A stretch of 64,000 nucleotides of DNA from Rhizobium rhizogenes NBRC 13257 (GTDB lineage: Bacteria > Pseudomonadota > Alphaproteobacteria > Rhizobiales > Rhizobiaceae): the NCBI RefSeq assembly GCF_000696095.1, contig NZ_BAYX01000005.1, positions 62,001 to 126,000 of the forward strand, in the 5' to 3' direction. Made by a program: the position numbers and the translations under genes. Each line of letters starts with the position of its first letter. Position 1 is the stretch's first letter. The notes under the pieces are model-generated. The model did no database searches. It saw only the letters and a program-made list of their open reading frames with translations, and had not been told where the DNA came from. Below, piece after piece: positions 17,215 to 25,782 of the stretch.

Positions 17215-18228
17215 ATGCTGGAGAAATTCGAGCGCTATCCGCTCACATTCGGTCCGACCCATATCGAGAAGCTGGAACGGCTCTCTGAACATCTCGGCGG
17301 CAAGGTGCAGCTCTACGCCAAGCGGGAAGACTGCAATTCCGGGCTGGCATTCGGGGGCAACAAGCTGCGCAAGCTGGAATATATCATTCCCGATGCGATT
17401 GCCTCGAACGCGGATACGCTGGTGTCGATCGGCGGGGTTCAGTCCAACCACACGCGCATGATCGCCGCCGTCGCCGCCAAGATCGGCTTCAAGTGCCGGC
17501 TTGTACAGGAAAGCTGGGTCCCGCATGAAGATGCCGTCTATGACCGCGTCGGCAATATTCTCTTGAGCCGCATCATGGGCGCAGATGTGCAGATGGTCGA
17601 TGAAGGCTTCGATATCGGCATTCGGCAGAGCTGGGAAGAGGCGATCGAGGACGTCAAGGCCAAGGGCGGCAAGCCCTATCCGATCCCGGCCGGTGCCTCC
17701 GTGCACAAATATGGTGGGCTTGGCTATGTCGGCTTTGCCGAGGAGGTTCGAGTCCAGGAAGAGGAACTCGGCTTCAAGTTCGACTACATCGTCGTCTGCA
17801 CGGTGACGGGCTCCACCCATGCCGGCATGACCGTCGGCTTTGCCAAGGATGGTCGCGAGCGCCAGGTCATCGGCATCGACGCCTCCTTCACGCCTGCGCA
17901 GACCAAGGCACAGGTGCTGGAAATTGCACGGCGCACCGCCGAACTCGTTGAGCTCGGCCGCGAACTCTCGTCGGACGATATCGTTTTGATCGAGGACTAT
18001 GCCTATCCGGTCTACGGCGTGCCGTCGGACGAGACCAAGGAGGCCATTCGGCTCTGCGCGCGGCTGGAGGGCATGATCACCGACCCGGTCTACGAAGGCA
18101 AATCCATGCAGGGCATGATCGACCTCGTGAAGAAGGGTTATTTCCCGGAGGGCTCGAAGGTTCTCTACGCCCATCTCGGTGGAGCCCCGGCGATCAACGG
18201 CTACGCCTATACGTTCCGTAACGGCTGA
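17215..18228 (+). CDS. acdS: 1-aminocyclopropane-1-carboxylate (ACC) deaminase
   Basis: A 337-residue PLP enzyme that splits ACC, the ethylene precursor, to 2-oxobutyrate and ammonia. The PLP lysine is K50 in [11 protein letters not shown]. The residues that separate true ACC deaminases from D-cysteine desulfhydrases are both right: E294 in VYEGKSMQ and L321 in AHLGGAPA, equivalent to E295 and L322 of the Pseudomonas UW4 enzyme (which is one residue longer). GGGG precedes the ATG. It is divergent from the Lrp gene. A strong hairpin follows the stop. Confidence 0.96.
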   Translation: MLEKFERYPLTFGPTHIEKLERLSEHLGGKVQLYAKREDCNSGLAFGGNKLRKLEYIIPDAIASNADTLVSIGGVQSNHTRMIAAVAAKIGFKCRLVQESWVPHEDAVYDRVGNILLSRIMGADVQMVDEGFDIGIRQSWEEAIEDVKAKGGKPYPIPAGASVHKYGGLGYVGFAEEVRVQEEELGFKFDYIVVCTVTGSTHAGMTVGFAKDGRERQVIGIDASFTPAQTKAQVLEIARRTAELVELGRELSSDDIVLIEDYAYPVYGVPSDETKEAIRLCARLEGMITDPVYEGKSMQGMIDLVKKGYFPEGSKVLYAHLGGAPAINGYAYTFRNG

Positions 18229-18242
18229 TTGTTGAGACAGGC

Positions 18243-18271
18243 GATCCGGCCGGGAAGATACCGGCCGGATC
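18243..18271. terminator. Terminator-like hairpin after acdS
   Basis: GATCCGGCCGG (18243-18253) is the exact reverse complement of CCGGCCGGATC (18261-18271), an 11-bp stem with a 7-base loop, 15 bp after the acdS stop. No T-tract follows, so it is either a Rho-assisted terminator or a 3'-end stabiliser. The rest of the gap to 18412 shows nothing clear. Confidence 0.65.
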
Positions 18272-18411
18272 ACGCAACCGGGCAAGGATGGTTCAGGACC
18301 CGTATGGGCATCATGGGATCAACAGAACGAGCATCGTCAAAACGGCTCTTGGCCTCGCGAGAGGGCGGTGATGTCCGAGCTACTGCTTTCTTCGCGTTGG
18401 TTCTCGTTTAT

Positions 18412-19080
18412 CTAGGAGGCGGAACGCTCGGTCATCGACAGGCGGTATTCCTCGTAGGTGCTGCTTTGCACCCGAATATGCTCGCGCATCACTGTTTCGG
18501 CGCGCGCGACATCACCGGCCTCGAGGGCGATCAGGATCTCACGGTGTTCGCTCATCGATTGAGAAAGCCGATCGCCAAAAGAAAGCTGGGCTCTGCGAAA
18601 TGGCTTCAGACGCCTTTGCAGATTGCGCGCCTCCTCGGCGAGAAAGCCGTTGCCGGAGGCCTCGTAGATCATGTTGTGAAACGCGGCATTTTCGGCGTAG
18701 TAGCGATGATAGTCCTGTACCTGCAAGGCTGCTTCGCAGGCGGATGCCGTCTGGCGCAGCAGCAGCACCTGCGCCTTGGTGATGCGGCCGGCCGCAAGCC
18801 GCGCGCACCAGGCCTCGACTTCCGCCATCACCTCGAACATCTCCACGAGACGCGTGAAGCTCGGCTGCCGCACGAAGGCGCCGCGGTTGGGAATGAGTTC
18901 AACCAGTCCGGTCGAGGAGAGCAGACGCAAGGCCTCGCGAAGCGGCGTGCGCGACACGCCGAAATCGCCGGCGAGGCGCACCTCGTCCAGGCGTTCTCCA
19001 TCCTTGAAAACCCCTTCGGCAATCAGGGTCTCGATGCGCTCGTAGAGCGCGTCCGACGCTGGCGGTCTGTTTTGAGCCAC
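18412..19080 (-). CDS. FCD-GntR regulator divergent from the peptide importer
   Basis: A 222-residue regulator with winged helix DFGVSRTPLREALRLL near residues 40-54 and a C-terminal FCD domain (ENAAFHNMIY near 130, SMSEHREI near 180). It resembles MatR at 11292 in layout and in motif wording. It is divergent from the SBP-5 peptide importer at 19254, its likely target. Palindromes in the gap resemble those in front of matA. Confidence 0.9.
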   Translation of the reverse strand: MAQNRPPASDALYERIETLIAEGVFKDGERLDEVRLAGDFGVSRTPLREALRLLSSTGLVELIPNRGAFVRQPSFTRLVEMFEVMAEVEAWCARLAAGRITKAQVLLLRQTASACEAALQVQDYHRYYAENAAFHNMIYEASGNGFLAEEARNLQRRLKPFRRAQLSFGDRLSQSMSEHREILIALEAGDVARAETVMREHIRVQSSTYEEYRLSMTERSAS

Positions 19081-19132
19081 GATGATCTCTCCTGCCGAAG
19101 TTGTGCTGCCTAAAGCCTACGATAACAAGACG

Positions 19133-19181
19133 TTGTACGCAAAATAGAAATTATGCGTTCAATCTTTAATTTTTGTATACA
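19133..19181. promoter_or_regulatory. Probable FCD-GntR operators
   Basis: TTGTACGCAA (19133-19142) fits the TTGTNNGCAA pattern seen at the mat promoter. TGTATACA (19174-19181) is a perfect 8-bp palindrome within TTTTGTATACAG. Both lie between the regulator start (19080) and the importer start (19254), in AT-rich DNA. Function is inferred from position and symmetry. Confidence 0.6.
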
Positions 19182-19253
19182 GAAAATGGGAATTGGGTAT
19201 AGTATAGGCATCAAATAAAAATGCTCATATAATGGGCACTAAGGGGGACTTCA

Positions 19254-20765
19254 ATGAGACTAGCTGTTATTGCCGCCGCCCTGCTTTTGCCGCTCCTGCT
19301 GGCGCCGGTTGCCAATGCAGGGAAAGCGAACGACACCATTTCGATCGCCTTTGCGAAGGAACTCGAGCATATCGATCCCTATTTCAATACGGCGCGCGAG
19401 GGCGTTCTGCTCGGAAATGCGGTCTGGGACGGCCTTCTCTATCGCGATCCGAAGTCGGGCCAGTATGTCGGCAATCTTGCCACCAGCTGGTCGTGGGTGG
19501 ATCCGACGACGCTGGAACTGACGCTGCGCCAAGGGGTCAAGTTTCACAATGGCGCGTCCTTCGATGCGGATGATGTCGTTTTTACGCTAAACTATATGGT
19601 CGATCCCAAGAATGGCGCCAAGAACACAGTGGCGACCAGCTGGATCAAGCGGGCCGAGAAGATCGATCAGTTCAAGGTCCGCATCATCACCAACGGGCCT
19701 TTTCCGGCGGCGCTCGAATATCTCGCCGGGCCGGTGATCATCCATCCGCATGAATATTACGCCGCCGTCGGGCCGGCCGGGGTGGCAACCAAGCCGATCG
19801 GAACCGGCCCGTACAAGGTCGTGAGCGTCGAGCCCGGCAAGCATTATGTGCTGAAGCGCAATGATGATTATTTCGCTGCCGCCAAGCCGAAGGCCAAGGT
19901 CGAAACGATCGATATCCGCACCATCCCCGACATCAACACGCAGATGGCGGAGCTTTTCAACGGGACGATCGATCTCGTCTGGCAGGTGCCTTCCGACCAG
20001 GCCGACAAGATGGCCGGTCGCGGCAATTTCCAAGTCCTCAACGCGCCGACGATGCGCGTCGGTTATCTCTCCCTCGATGCGGCCGGCCGAAGCGGCGCGA
20101 AGAATCCGATGACGGACGTGCGGGTCCGCGAGGCGGTCTACCACGCGATCAACCGCGACGGCATCGTCAAGGCGCTGATGAAGGGCACGACGGAGGTGAT
20201 CAACAGTGCTTGCTCGCCCAGCCAGTTCGGTTGCGCCACCGATGTCGCGTCCTATTCCTACGATCCGGACAAGGCCAAGGCGCTGCTGGCGGAGGCCGGC
20301 TATCCCAATGGCTTCGAGATCGATTTCTACGCCTATCGCGATCGTCCGCTGGCGGAAGCCATGATCGGCATGCTGGCCGAGGTCGGGATCAAGGCAAATC
20401 TCAAATACCTGCAATATGCGGCGCTGCGCGAAAAGCGCATCAAGGAAGGCGTGCCCATGTCCTTTCTGACATGGGGCTCCAACTCGATCGCCGACGCCTC
20501 GGCCATCACCAGCGAGTTCTTCACCATGGGCGGCGAAGACGATGCGCGCGACAAGAGCCTGTCGGATCTTCTGGAAAAAGCCGATTCCTCCGTCGATCCG
20601 GCCGAGCGCAAGACACTCTACAAACAGGCACTCTCGACGATTGCCGACAAGGCCTATTGGGTGCCGCTGTGGAACTATTCGACCAACTACATCATGAGCA
20701 AGGACGTCTCTTTCACGCCTACGCCCGATGAACTGGTCCGTTTCAATGAGATCGGCTGGAAATGA
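19254..20765 (+). CDS. Peptide/opine-type ABC importer, binding protein (SBP family 5)
   Basis: A 503-residue periplasmic protein of the DppA/OppA class. The signal peptide is [18 protein letters not shown] with cleavage near ANAG. Typical landmarks are [17 protein letters not shown] near residue 45, [21 protein letters not shown] (in part) near 92, and IGTGPYKVV near 182. AGGGGGAC precedes the ATG. Members bind di- or oligopeptides, nickel, glutathione or opines. The M20 and amidase genes downstream suggest peptide- or amide-like compounds. Confidence 0.93.
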   Translation: MRLAVIAAALLLPLLLAPVANAGKANDTISIAFAKELEHIDPYFNTAREGVLLGNAVWDGLLYRDPKSGQYVGNLATSWSWVDPTTLELTLRQGVKFHNGASFDADDVVFTLNYMVDPKNGAKNTVATSWIKRAEKIDQFKVRIITNGPFPAALEYLAGPVIIHPHEYYAAVGPAGVATKPIGTGPYKVVSVEPGKHYVLKRNDDYFAAAKPKAKVETIDIRTIPDINTQMAELFNGTIDLVWQVPSDQADKMAGRGNFQVLNAPTMRVGYLSLDAAGRSGAKNPMTDVRVREAVYHAINRDGIVKALMKGTTEVINSACSPSQFGCATDVASYSYDPDKAKALLAEAGYPNGFEIDFYAYRDRPLAEAMIGMLAEVGIKANLKYLQYAALREKRIKEGVPMSFLTWGSNSIADASAITSEFFTMGGEDDARDKSLSDLLEKADSSVDPAERKTLYKQALSTIADKAYWVPLWNYSTNYIMSKDVSFTPTPDELVRFNEIGWK

Positions 20766-20775
20766 CATTTGCATC

Positions 20776-20811
20776 CGTCGTTCGGCGCGTCCATGGGGGC
20801 GCCGAACGACG
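20776..20811 (+). other. Long hairpin between binding-protein and permease genes
   Basis: CGTCGTTCGGCGC (20776-20788) pairs perfectly with GCGCCGAACGACG (20799-20811) over a 10-base loop, 10 bp after the binding-protein stop. No T-tract follows. Such a stem commonly stabilises the upstream message and limits read-through, so that binding protein is made in excess over the membrane parts. Confidence 0.7.
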
Positions 20812-20868
20812 TGTTTCAGAGTGACAGGAGCGACTAGCCCAGTCGCGCCTCCCGTTTAAGGGTACACG

Positions 20869-21786
20869 ATGCTGAAATTTGTCCTGACCAAACTCGGTAT
20901 GGCGGCGCTGGTGGCGCTGACTGTGTCCTTCATCAGCTTTATTCTTCTGTTTATGGCGGGCGATCCGGCCATCGCCATTGCCGGCGAGGGTGCTCCAGCG
21001 GAGGTGATCACCGCAATCCGCAGCCAGTACGGCTTCGATCAGCCTTTGATGCTCCAATATGTCGAGTGGCTGATGCGGGCGCTCTCCGGCGATTTCGGCA
21101 TGAGCTATTATTTCAAGCAGCCGGTTTCCGGAATGATTGCCGATCGGCTGCCGGTGACCATGATGATCGGTTTTCTCGGCATGAGCTTCGCGCTGCTGTT
21201 GGCGATCCCGATGGGTGTTCTCGCGGCCGCCTTTCCGAACACCATCATAGACCGGTTGGCACTCGGTATCGCCGTCGTTGGACAGGCAATCCCGAGCTTC
21301 TGGTTCGGCCTGATCCTGATCGTGATCTTCTCGGTCAATCTCGGTCTGGTGCCGGCGTCCGGAACCGGGAGCTGGACGGGCTATATTCTGCCCACGATCG
21401 TTCTTGGCTATTACGCGACGCCAGCCATCATGCGGCTCACCCGCGCCGGCATGCTGGAAGTCCTGTCGTCCGACTATATCCGCACCGCCCGGGCCAAGGG
21501 CCTGAAGCCACGCCAGGTGCTGTTCAAGCACGCTTTGCGCAACGCGATTATCCCGGTCGTCAGCCTCAGCGCCGTGCAGCTGGGCTTCATGTTCAGCGGC
21601 TCGGTCGTGGTGGAAACGATCTTCGCGCTACACGGCGCCGGCTTCCTCGCCTGGGAATCGATCTCGCGCAACGACCTGCCGACCATGCAGGCGCTGATTC
21701 TCATCTTTGCGATGTTCTACATCGTCTTCACCTTTCTGGCCGACGTCTTGAACGCCTGGCTCGATCCCCGTTTGAGGGCCGCATGA
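20869..21786 (+). CDS. Peptide ABC importer permease, DppB-like
   Basis: A 305-residue permease with six predicted membrane segments. The signature includes the N-terminal [17 protein letters not shown] segment, [13 protein letters not shown], and the ATPase-contact EAA loop [23 protein letters not shown] (in part, about 203-225). It is separated from the binding-protein gene by a 103-bp gap with a strong hairpin, and is only 1 bp from the second permease gene. Confidence 0.93.
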   Translation: MLKFVLTKLGMAALVALTVSFISFILLFMAGDPAIAIAGEGAPAEVITAIRSQYGFDQPLMLQYVEWLMRALSGDFGMSYYFKQPVSGMIADRLPVTMMIGFLGMSFALLLAIPMGVLAAAFPNTIIDRLALGIAVVGQAIPSFWFGLILIVIFSVNLGLVPASGTGSWTGYILPTIVLGYYATPAIMRLTRAGMLEVLSSDYIRTARAKGLKPRQVLFKHALRNAIIPVVSLSAVQLGFMFSGSVVVETIFALHGAGFLAWESISRNDLPTMQALILIFAMFYIVFTFLADVLNAWLDPRLRAA

Positions 21787-21787
21787 G

Positions 21788-22690
21788 ATGAACGACATGT
21801 CCCAAACCGCAACCGTGATCCAGACCACAACCATGCGGGCACCGTCTCGGCCGCTGACGCGCAGGGCGCTGAAGCATCGCGGTTTCATGGCGGGATTTGT
21901 CATCCTGCTGGTGATCGCTCTGATCGCGCTTTTCGCACCGCTGATCGCGCCGCATAATCCATACAAGCAGGATCTGCTGGCACGGCTCGCCCCACCTGTC
22001 TTCCTCGGCGGCGACTGGAAGCATGTGCTCGGAACGGACGCGCTTGGCCGCGATTATCTCTCGCGACTGATCTACGGCGCCCGCGTCTCCCTGATGATCG
22101 GCTTTACCGCGGCGATGATCTCCGCCGTGATCGGCACCACGCTCGGTATTCTCGGCGGCTATTTCGGCGGCAAGGTGGATGCAGTCGTGATGTTCATCGT
22201 TTCGGTGCGGCTTGCCTTGCCAGCGACGCTGGTCTCGCTCGCCGTCGTTGCGCTTTTCGGCGGCTCGCTGACGGTCGTGGTCTCGATATTGGGCCTGCTG
22301 CTCTGGGATCGGTTCGCGGTGGTGCTGCGAAGCGCGACCATGCAGGTACGCCAGACGGATTATATCGCGGCTGCGGAAGTGCTCGGGGCAAGCCTGCCGC
22401 GCATCCTCTTCAAGGATGTGTTGCCAAACGTCATGAACGCACTGATCGTTATCGTCACGCTGGAAATGGCGCATGCGATCATTCTGGAGGCCGCACTCTC
22501 CTTCCTCGGCCTTGGCGTGCAGCCGCCGACCCCGTCCTGGGGCCTGATGATTTCCGAGGGCAAGGAAATGCTGCTGTTCGAGAGCTGGCTGATCACCATT
22601 CCAGGCATCGCGCTGTTCGTACTGGTCTTTGCGATCAACATGCTGGGCGACGGCATTCGCGACATCACCGCGCCGGAGGGCAGAAACTGA
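21788..22690 (+). CDS. Peptide ABC importer permease, DppC-like
   Basis: A 300-residue second permease. After a polar N-terminus the OppC-N segment (RRALKHRGFMAGFVILL) leads to GTDALGRDYLSRLIYGARVS, diagnostic of DppC/OppC. The EAA loop is YIAAAEVLGASLPRILFKDVLPN (in part, near 191-213). It pairs with the DppB-like protein to form the channel. Its stop shares one base with the start of the fused ATPase gene. Confidence 0.93.
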   Translation: MNDMSQTATVIQTTTMRAPSRPLTRRALKHRGFMAGFVILLVIALIALFAPLIAPHNPYKQDLLARLAPPVFLGGDWKHVLGTDALGRDYLSRLIYGARVSLMIGFTAAMISAVIGTTLGILGGYFGGKVDAVVMFIVSVRLALPATLVSLAVVALFGGSLTVVVSILGLLLWDRFAVVLRSATMQVRQTDYIAAAEVLGASLPRILFKDVLPNVMNALIVIVTLEMAHAIILEAALSFLGLGVQPPTPSWGLMISEGKEMLLFESWLITIPGIALFVLVFAINMLGDGIRDITAPEGRN

Positions 22691-24345
22691 TGACGAACGT
22701 TGCCGAACCCGTCCTTTCGATCCGCAACCTCACCATCGATCTCCCACGCGGCGGCGATCGACCACACGCCGTCAGCAATCTGTCCCTCGAGATCCGCGAG
22801 AAGGAAATCCTTTGCATCGTCGGGGAGTCCGGCTCCGGCAAGTCGATCACCTCCTTTGCCGCGATGGGTCTCCTGCCGAAGGTGCTGAAGCCTTCCGCCG
22901 GCGAGATCCTGTTCGAGGGGCGTGATGTGCTCAAGCTCTCCGAGGCCGAACATTCCGGCCTGCGCGGCAACCACATGGGCATGATCTTTCAGGAGCCGAT
23001 GAGCGCGCTCAACCCGTGCTACACGGTCGGCGATCAGATCGAAGAGGTTTTCAAGGCTCACACTACGCTCTCGAAGACCGAGCGGCGCGAGCGGACGATG
23101 GCGCTCCTCAAGGAGGTGCGGCTTCCGGAACCGGAGCGGCTCTACCACGCCTATCCGCACCAATTGTCCGGCGGCCAGCGCCAGCGGATCGTCATCGCCA
23201 TCGCGCTTGCCATGGAGCCACGCCTGCTGATCGCCGATGAACCGACCACGGCGCTCGACGTGACGACACAGGCGCAGATCCTCGACATGTTCAAGGCGCT
23301 GAAGGAAAGCCGCAAGGCCGGCATCCTGTTCGTCACCCACGACTTCGACGTGGTGGCGGAGATCGCCGACCGCGTCGTGGTCATGCAGAAGGGCGTGGTG
23401 GTCGAGCAGGGGTCTGTGGAACAGGTGCTCAACAATCCCCGCCATCCCTATACGCGCATGCTGATCGATGCTGTCCCCAAGCGGCATGGCGGCAAGGGGG
23501 ATCCGAAGATGTCCGCGCCGATCGCGCTGCGTGTCGCCGGCATCGAGAAGACCTTCTCGACCGCCCGTACCTTCTTCAAGCCGGCCCGCAAGGTTCAAGC
23601 CGTCAAGCCGACGGATTTCACCGTACTCGAAGGTCAGACGCTCGGCATCGTCGGGGAATCTGGGTCCGGCAAGACGACGCTCGTGCGCTGCCTCATGGGT
23701 CTGGTCGAGCCGGATGAGGGCTCCATCTGGATCGGCAATGACCGGCTGGACACGAGAACGGTGGCCGGACGGCGCAATTTCCGCAAGCATATCCAGATCG
23801 TCTTCCAGGACCCCTACGGCTCGCTCAATCCGCGCCGGACCATCGGCGATCTTCTTGTCGAGGGGCCTGTCAATTTCGGCGTGCCGCGCAAGCAGGCTAT
23901 AGAAAAGGCGCGCGAACTGATGCGGATCGTCCGCCTTGAGGAGGATGCGCTGGATCGTTATCCGGTGCAGTTTTCCGGAGGGCAGCGCCAGCGCATTTCG
24001 ATTGCTCGCGCGCTCATGGTCGAGCCGAAGATCCTGATCGCCGACGAGGCGGTCTCGGCCCTCGATGTTTCAGTGCAGAAAGATGTGCTGAAACTCCTCG
24101 ACGACATCAGGAAGAGCGTCGGCCTGACGGTGATTTTCATCACCCATGATCTTAGGGTTGCCGCCGAGATTTCGGACCATATTCTTGTCATGTCGAAAGG
24201 GGAGGTGGTCGAGTACGGCGCCGTTGACGACATCTTCGGTAATCCCCAACATTCCTATACGCGCCAACTGCTCGCCGCCATGCCCGGCCGCGGCTGGGAG
24301 GCGCCCAATATGGCAGCGTTGTCGGCTGCCGACGCAACGAGGTAG
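22690..24345 (+). CDS. Fused double ATPase of the peptide importer (DppD-DppF)
   Basis: A 551-residue protein carrying two complete ABC ATPase domains. In domain 1 (about 5-265), Walker A is GESGSGKSIT, signature LSGGQRQR, and Walker B is followed by DEPTTALDVTTQ. In domain 2 (about 275-535), Walker A is GESGSGKTT, signature FSGGQRQR, and Walker B leads to DEAVSALDVSVQ. In the second domain the usual DEPTSALD is DEAVSALD, a common tolerated change. The fusion replaces separate DppD and DppF subunits, as in many rhizobial peptide importers. Start overlaps the permease stop by one base. Confidence 0.94.
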   Translation: MTNVAEPVLSIRNLTIDLPRGGDRPHAVSNLSLEIREKEILCIVGESGSGKSITSFAAMGLLPKVLKPSAGEILFEGRDVLKLSEAEHSGLRGNHMGMIFQEPMSALNPCYTVGDQIEEVFKAHTTLSKTERRERTMALLKEVRLPEPERLYHAYPHQLSGGQRQRIVIAIALAMEPRLLIADEPTTALDVTTQAQILDMFKALKESRKAGILFVTHDFDVVAEIADRVVVMQKGVVVEQGSVEQVLNNPRHPYTRMLIDAVPKRHGGKGDPKMSAPIALRVAGIEKTFSTARTFFKPARKVQAVKPTDFTVLEGQTLGIVGESGSGKTTLVRCLMGLVEPDEGSIWIGNDRLDTRTVAGRRNFRKHIQIVFQDPYGSLNPRRTIGDLLVEGPVNFGVPRKQAIEKARELMRIVRLEEDALDRYPVQFSGGQRQRISIARALMVEPKILIADEAVSALDVSVQKDVLKLLDDIRKSVGLTVIFITHDLRVAAEISDHILVMSKGEVVEYGAVDDIFGNPQHSYTRQLLAAMPGRGWEAPNMAALSAADATR

Positions 24346-24353
24346 GCAGTTCC

Positions 24354-25736
24354 ATGGACAGAGTGCAAGTGATCGAGGCCGCCCGCGATTATGTCGACAG
24401 CGGCGGGCTCGAAGTGGACCTCGCAAGGCTTGTGGCGCGGCGTTCTGTCAGCCAGTCCGAGGGCCGGTGGGAGGAGCTTCAGGCCTATCTGGAAAAGGAG
24501 ATGCAGCCGCTGCTGCTCTCCATGGGTTTTTCCGTCGAGATCTTCGATAATCCACGGGAAGGAGGAGCGCCGCTCCTGATTGCTGACCGCATCGAAGGGG
24601 ATGAGTTGCCGACCGTGCTGGTCTATGGCCATGGCGATGTCTGCAACGGCGAAGCGCATCGCTGGCGGGAGGGTCTCGAGCCGTTCAGGCTCACCCGCGA
24701 GGATGACAGGCTCTACGGCCGCGGCACGGCTGACAACAAGATCCAGCATCTTATCAACATCAAGGCGCTCGAACTGCTGATCCGCAAGAACGGTCGCCTC
24801 GGCTTCAATGCGAAGATCATTCTGGAGATGGCCGAGGAAACCGGCTCCTTCGGCCTGCGGGAATTCTTCACCGCCAACCGCGACCGGCTTTCGGCGGATG
24901 TGCTGATCGCGTCCGATGGTCCGCGTCTGGCCATCGATACGCCGACCATGTTCATGGGGTCGCGTGGCGGCATGTCCTTCAATCTCATCGTCAACCTGCG
25001 CGACGAGGATCATCATTCCGGCAATTTCGGCGGCCTGCTTGCCGATCCGGCCATTATTCTCGCCCAAGCAATCGCCACGATCACCGATGCGCGCGGCCAG
25101 ATCAAGATCGCCGAATGGCGCCCGACGAGCCTCACGCCCGATATCCGCGCCGTTCTGCGTGACCTGCCGCCACGACAGCATGATGCTGATTGGGGCGAGA
25201 GTGATCTGACGCCGAGCGAACGGGTCTTCGGCTGGAATTCCTTCGCCGTTCTCGCCCTGTCCTCCGGCAATATCGATGCGCCGCAGAACGCCATATCGGG
25301 TTCGGCCCGGGCCGCCTGTCAGCTGCGCTTCGTGGTCGGCACGGACATCGACAATATCATCCCGGCCCTGCGCCGCCATCTCGACGCCAATGGTTTTCCA
25401 ATGGTCGACGTCCGCGCCTCGCGCGGCGAAGCCTTTCAGGCGACGCGCTTTTCATCGGACCACCCATGGGTGCGGTTCGTTGAGCAGTCGCTGACGCGCA
25501 GCGCCGGTCGCCGTCCGCATGTCCTGCCCAATCTCGCTGGGTCGCTGCCGAACGATGCCTTCACCGAGATTCTCGGGCTGCCGACGATCTGGATTCCGCA
25601 TTCCTATGCCGAATGTGGCCAGCACGGACCGAATGAGCACGTTCTGATCCCGATCGCGCGCGAAGGCATGCAGGTGATGACGGCTCTGTTCCTCGATATC
25701 GCCGAGAACGCAGCCAGCCTGAAGGCAAACGCCTAA
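24354..25736 (+). CDS. M20 family metallopeptidase
   Basis: A 460-residue ArgE/DapE/CNDP-like peptidase. Metal and catalytic residues are visible: the HxD pair in VYGHGDV (near 86), D in YGRGTADNK (near 128), and the EE pair in EMAEETGS (near 161). A histidine in DEDHHSGNFGG (near 220) marks the lid domain. It begins 8 bp after the fused ATPase, so it is likely co-transcribed and would hydrolyse imported dipeptides or N-acyl compounds in the cytoplasm. No signal peptide. Confidence 0.9.
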   Translation: MDRVQVIEAARDYVDSGGLEVDLARLVARRSVSQSEGRWEELQAYLEKEMQPLLLSMGFSVEIFDNPREGGAPLLIADRIEGDELPTVLVYGHGDVCNGEAHRWREGLEPFRLTREDDRLYGRGTADNKIQHLINIKALELLIRKNGRLGFNAKIILEMAEETGSFGLREFFTANRDRLSADVLIASDGPRLAIDTPTMFMGSRGGMSFNLIVNLRDEDHHSGNFGGLLADPAIILAQAIATITDARGQIKIAEWRPTSLTPDIRAVLRDLPPRQHDADWGESDLTPSERVFGWNSFAVLALSSGNIDAPQNAISGSARAACQLRFVVGTDIDNIIPALRRHLDANGFPMVDVRASRGEAFQATRFSSDHPWVRFVEQSLTRSAGRRPHVLPNLAGSLPNDAFTEILGLPTIWIPHSYAECGQHGPNEHVLIPIAREGMQVMTALFLDIAENAASLKANA

Positions 25737-25782
25737 CGGCTTGCTGATGACATTCCATCCTATCCTTCAGAAAGGTGTCGCC

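Noticed and set aside
22360..23790. 476-codon open frame on the minus strand
   Set aside because: It is antisense to the double ATPase and DppC-like genes and has no protein family character.
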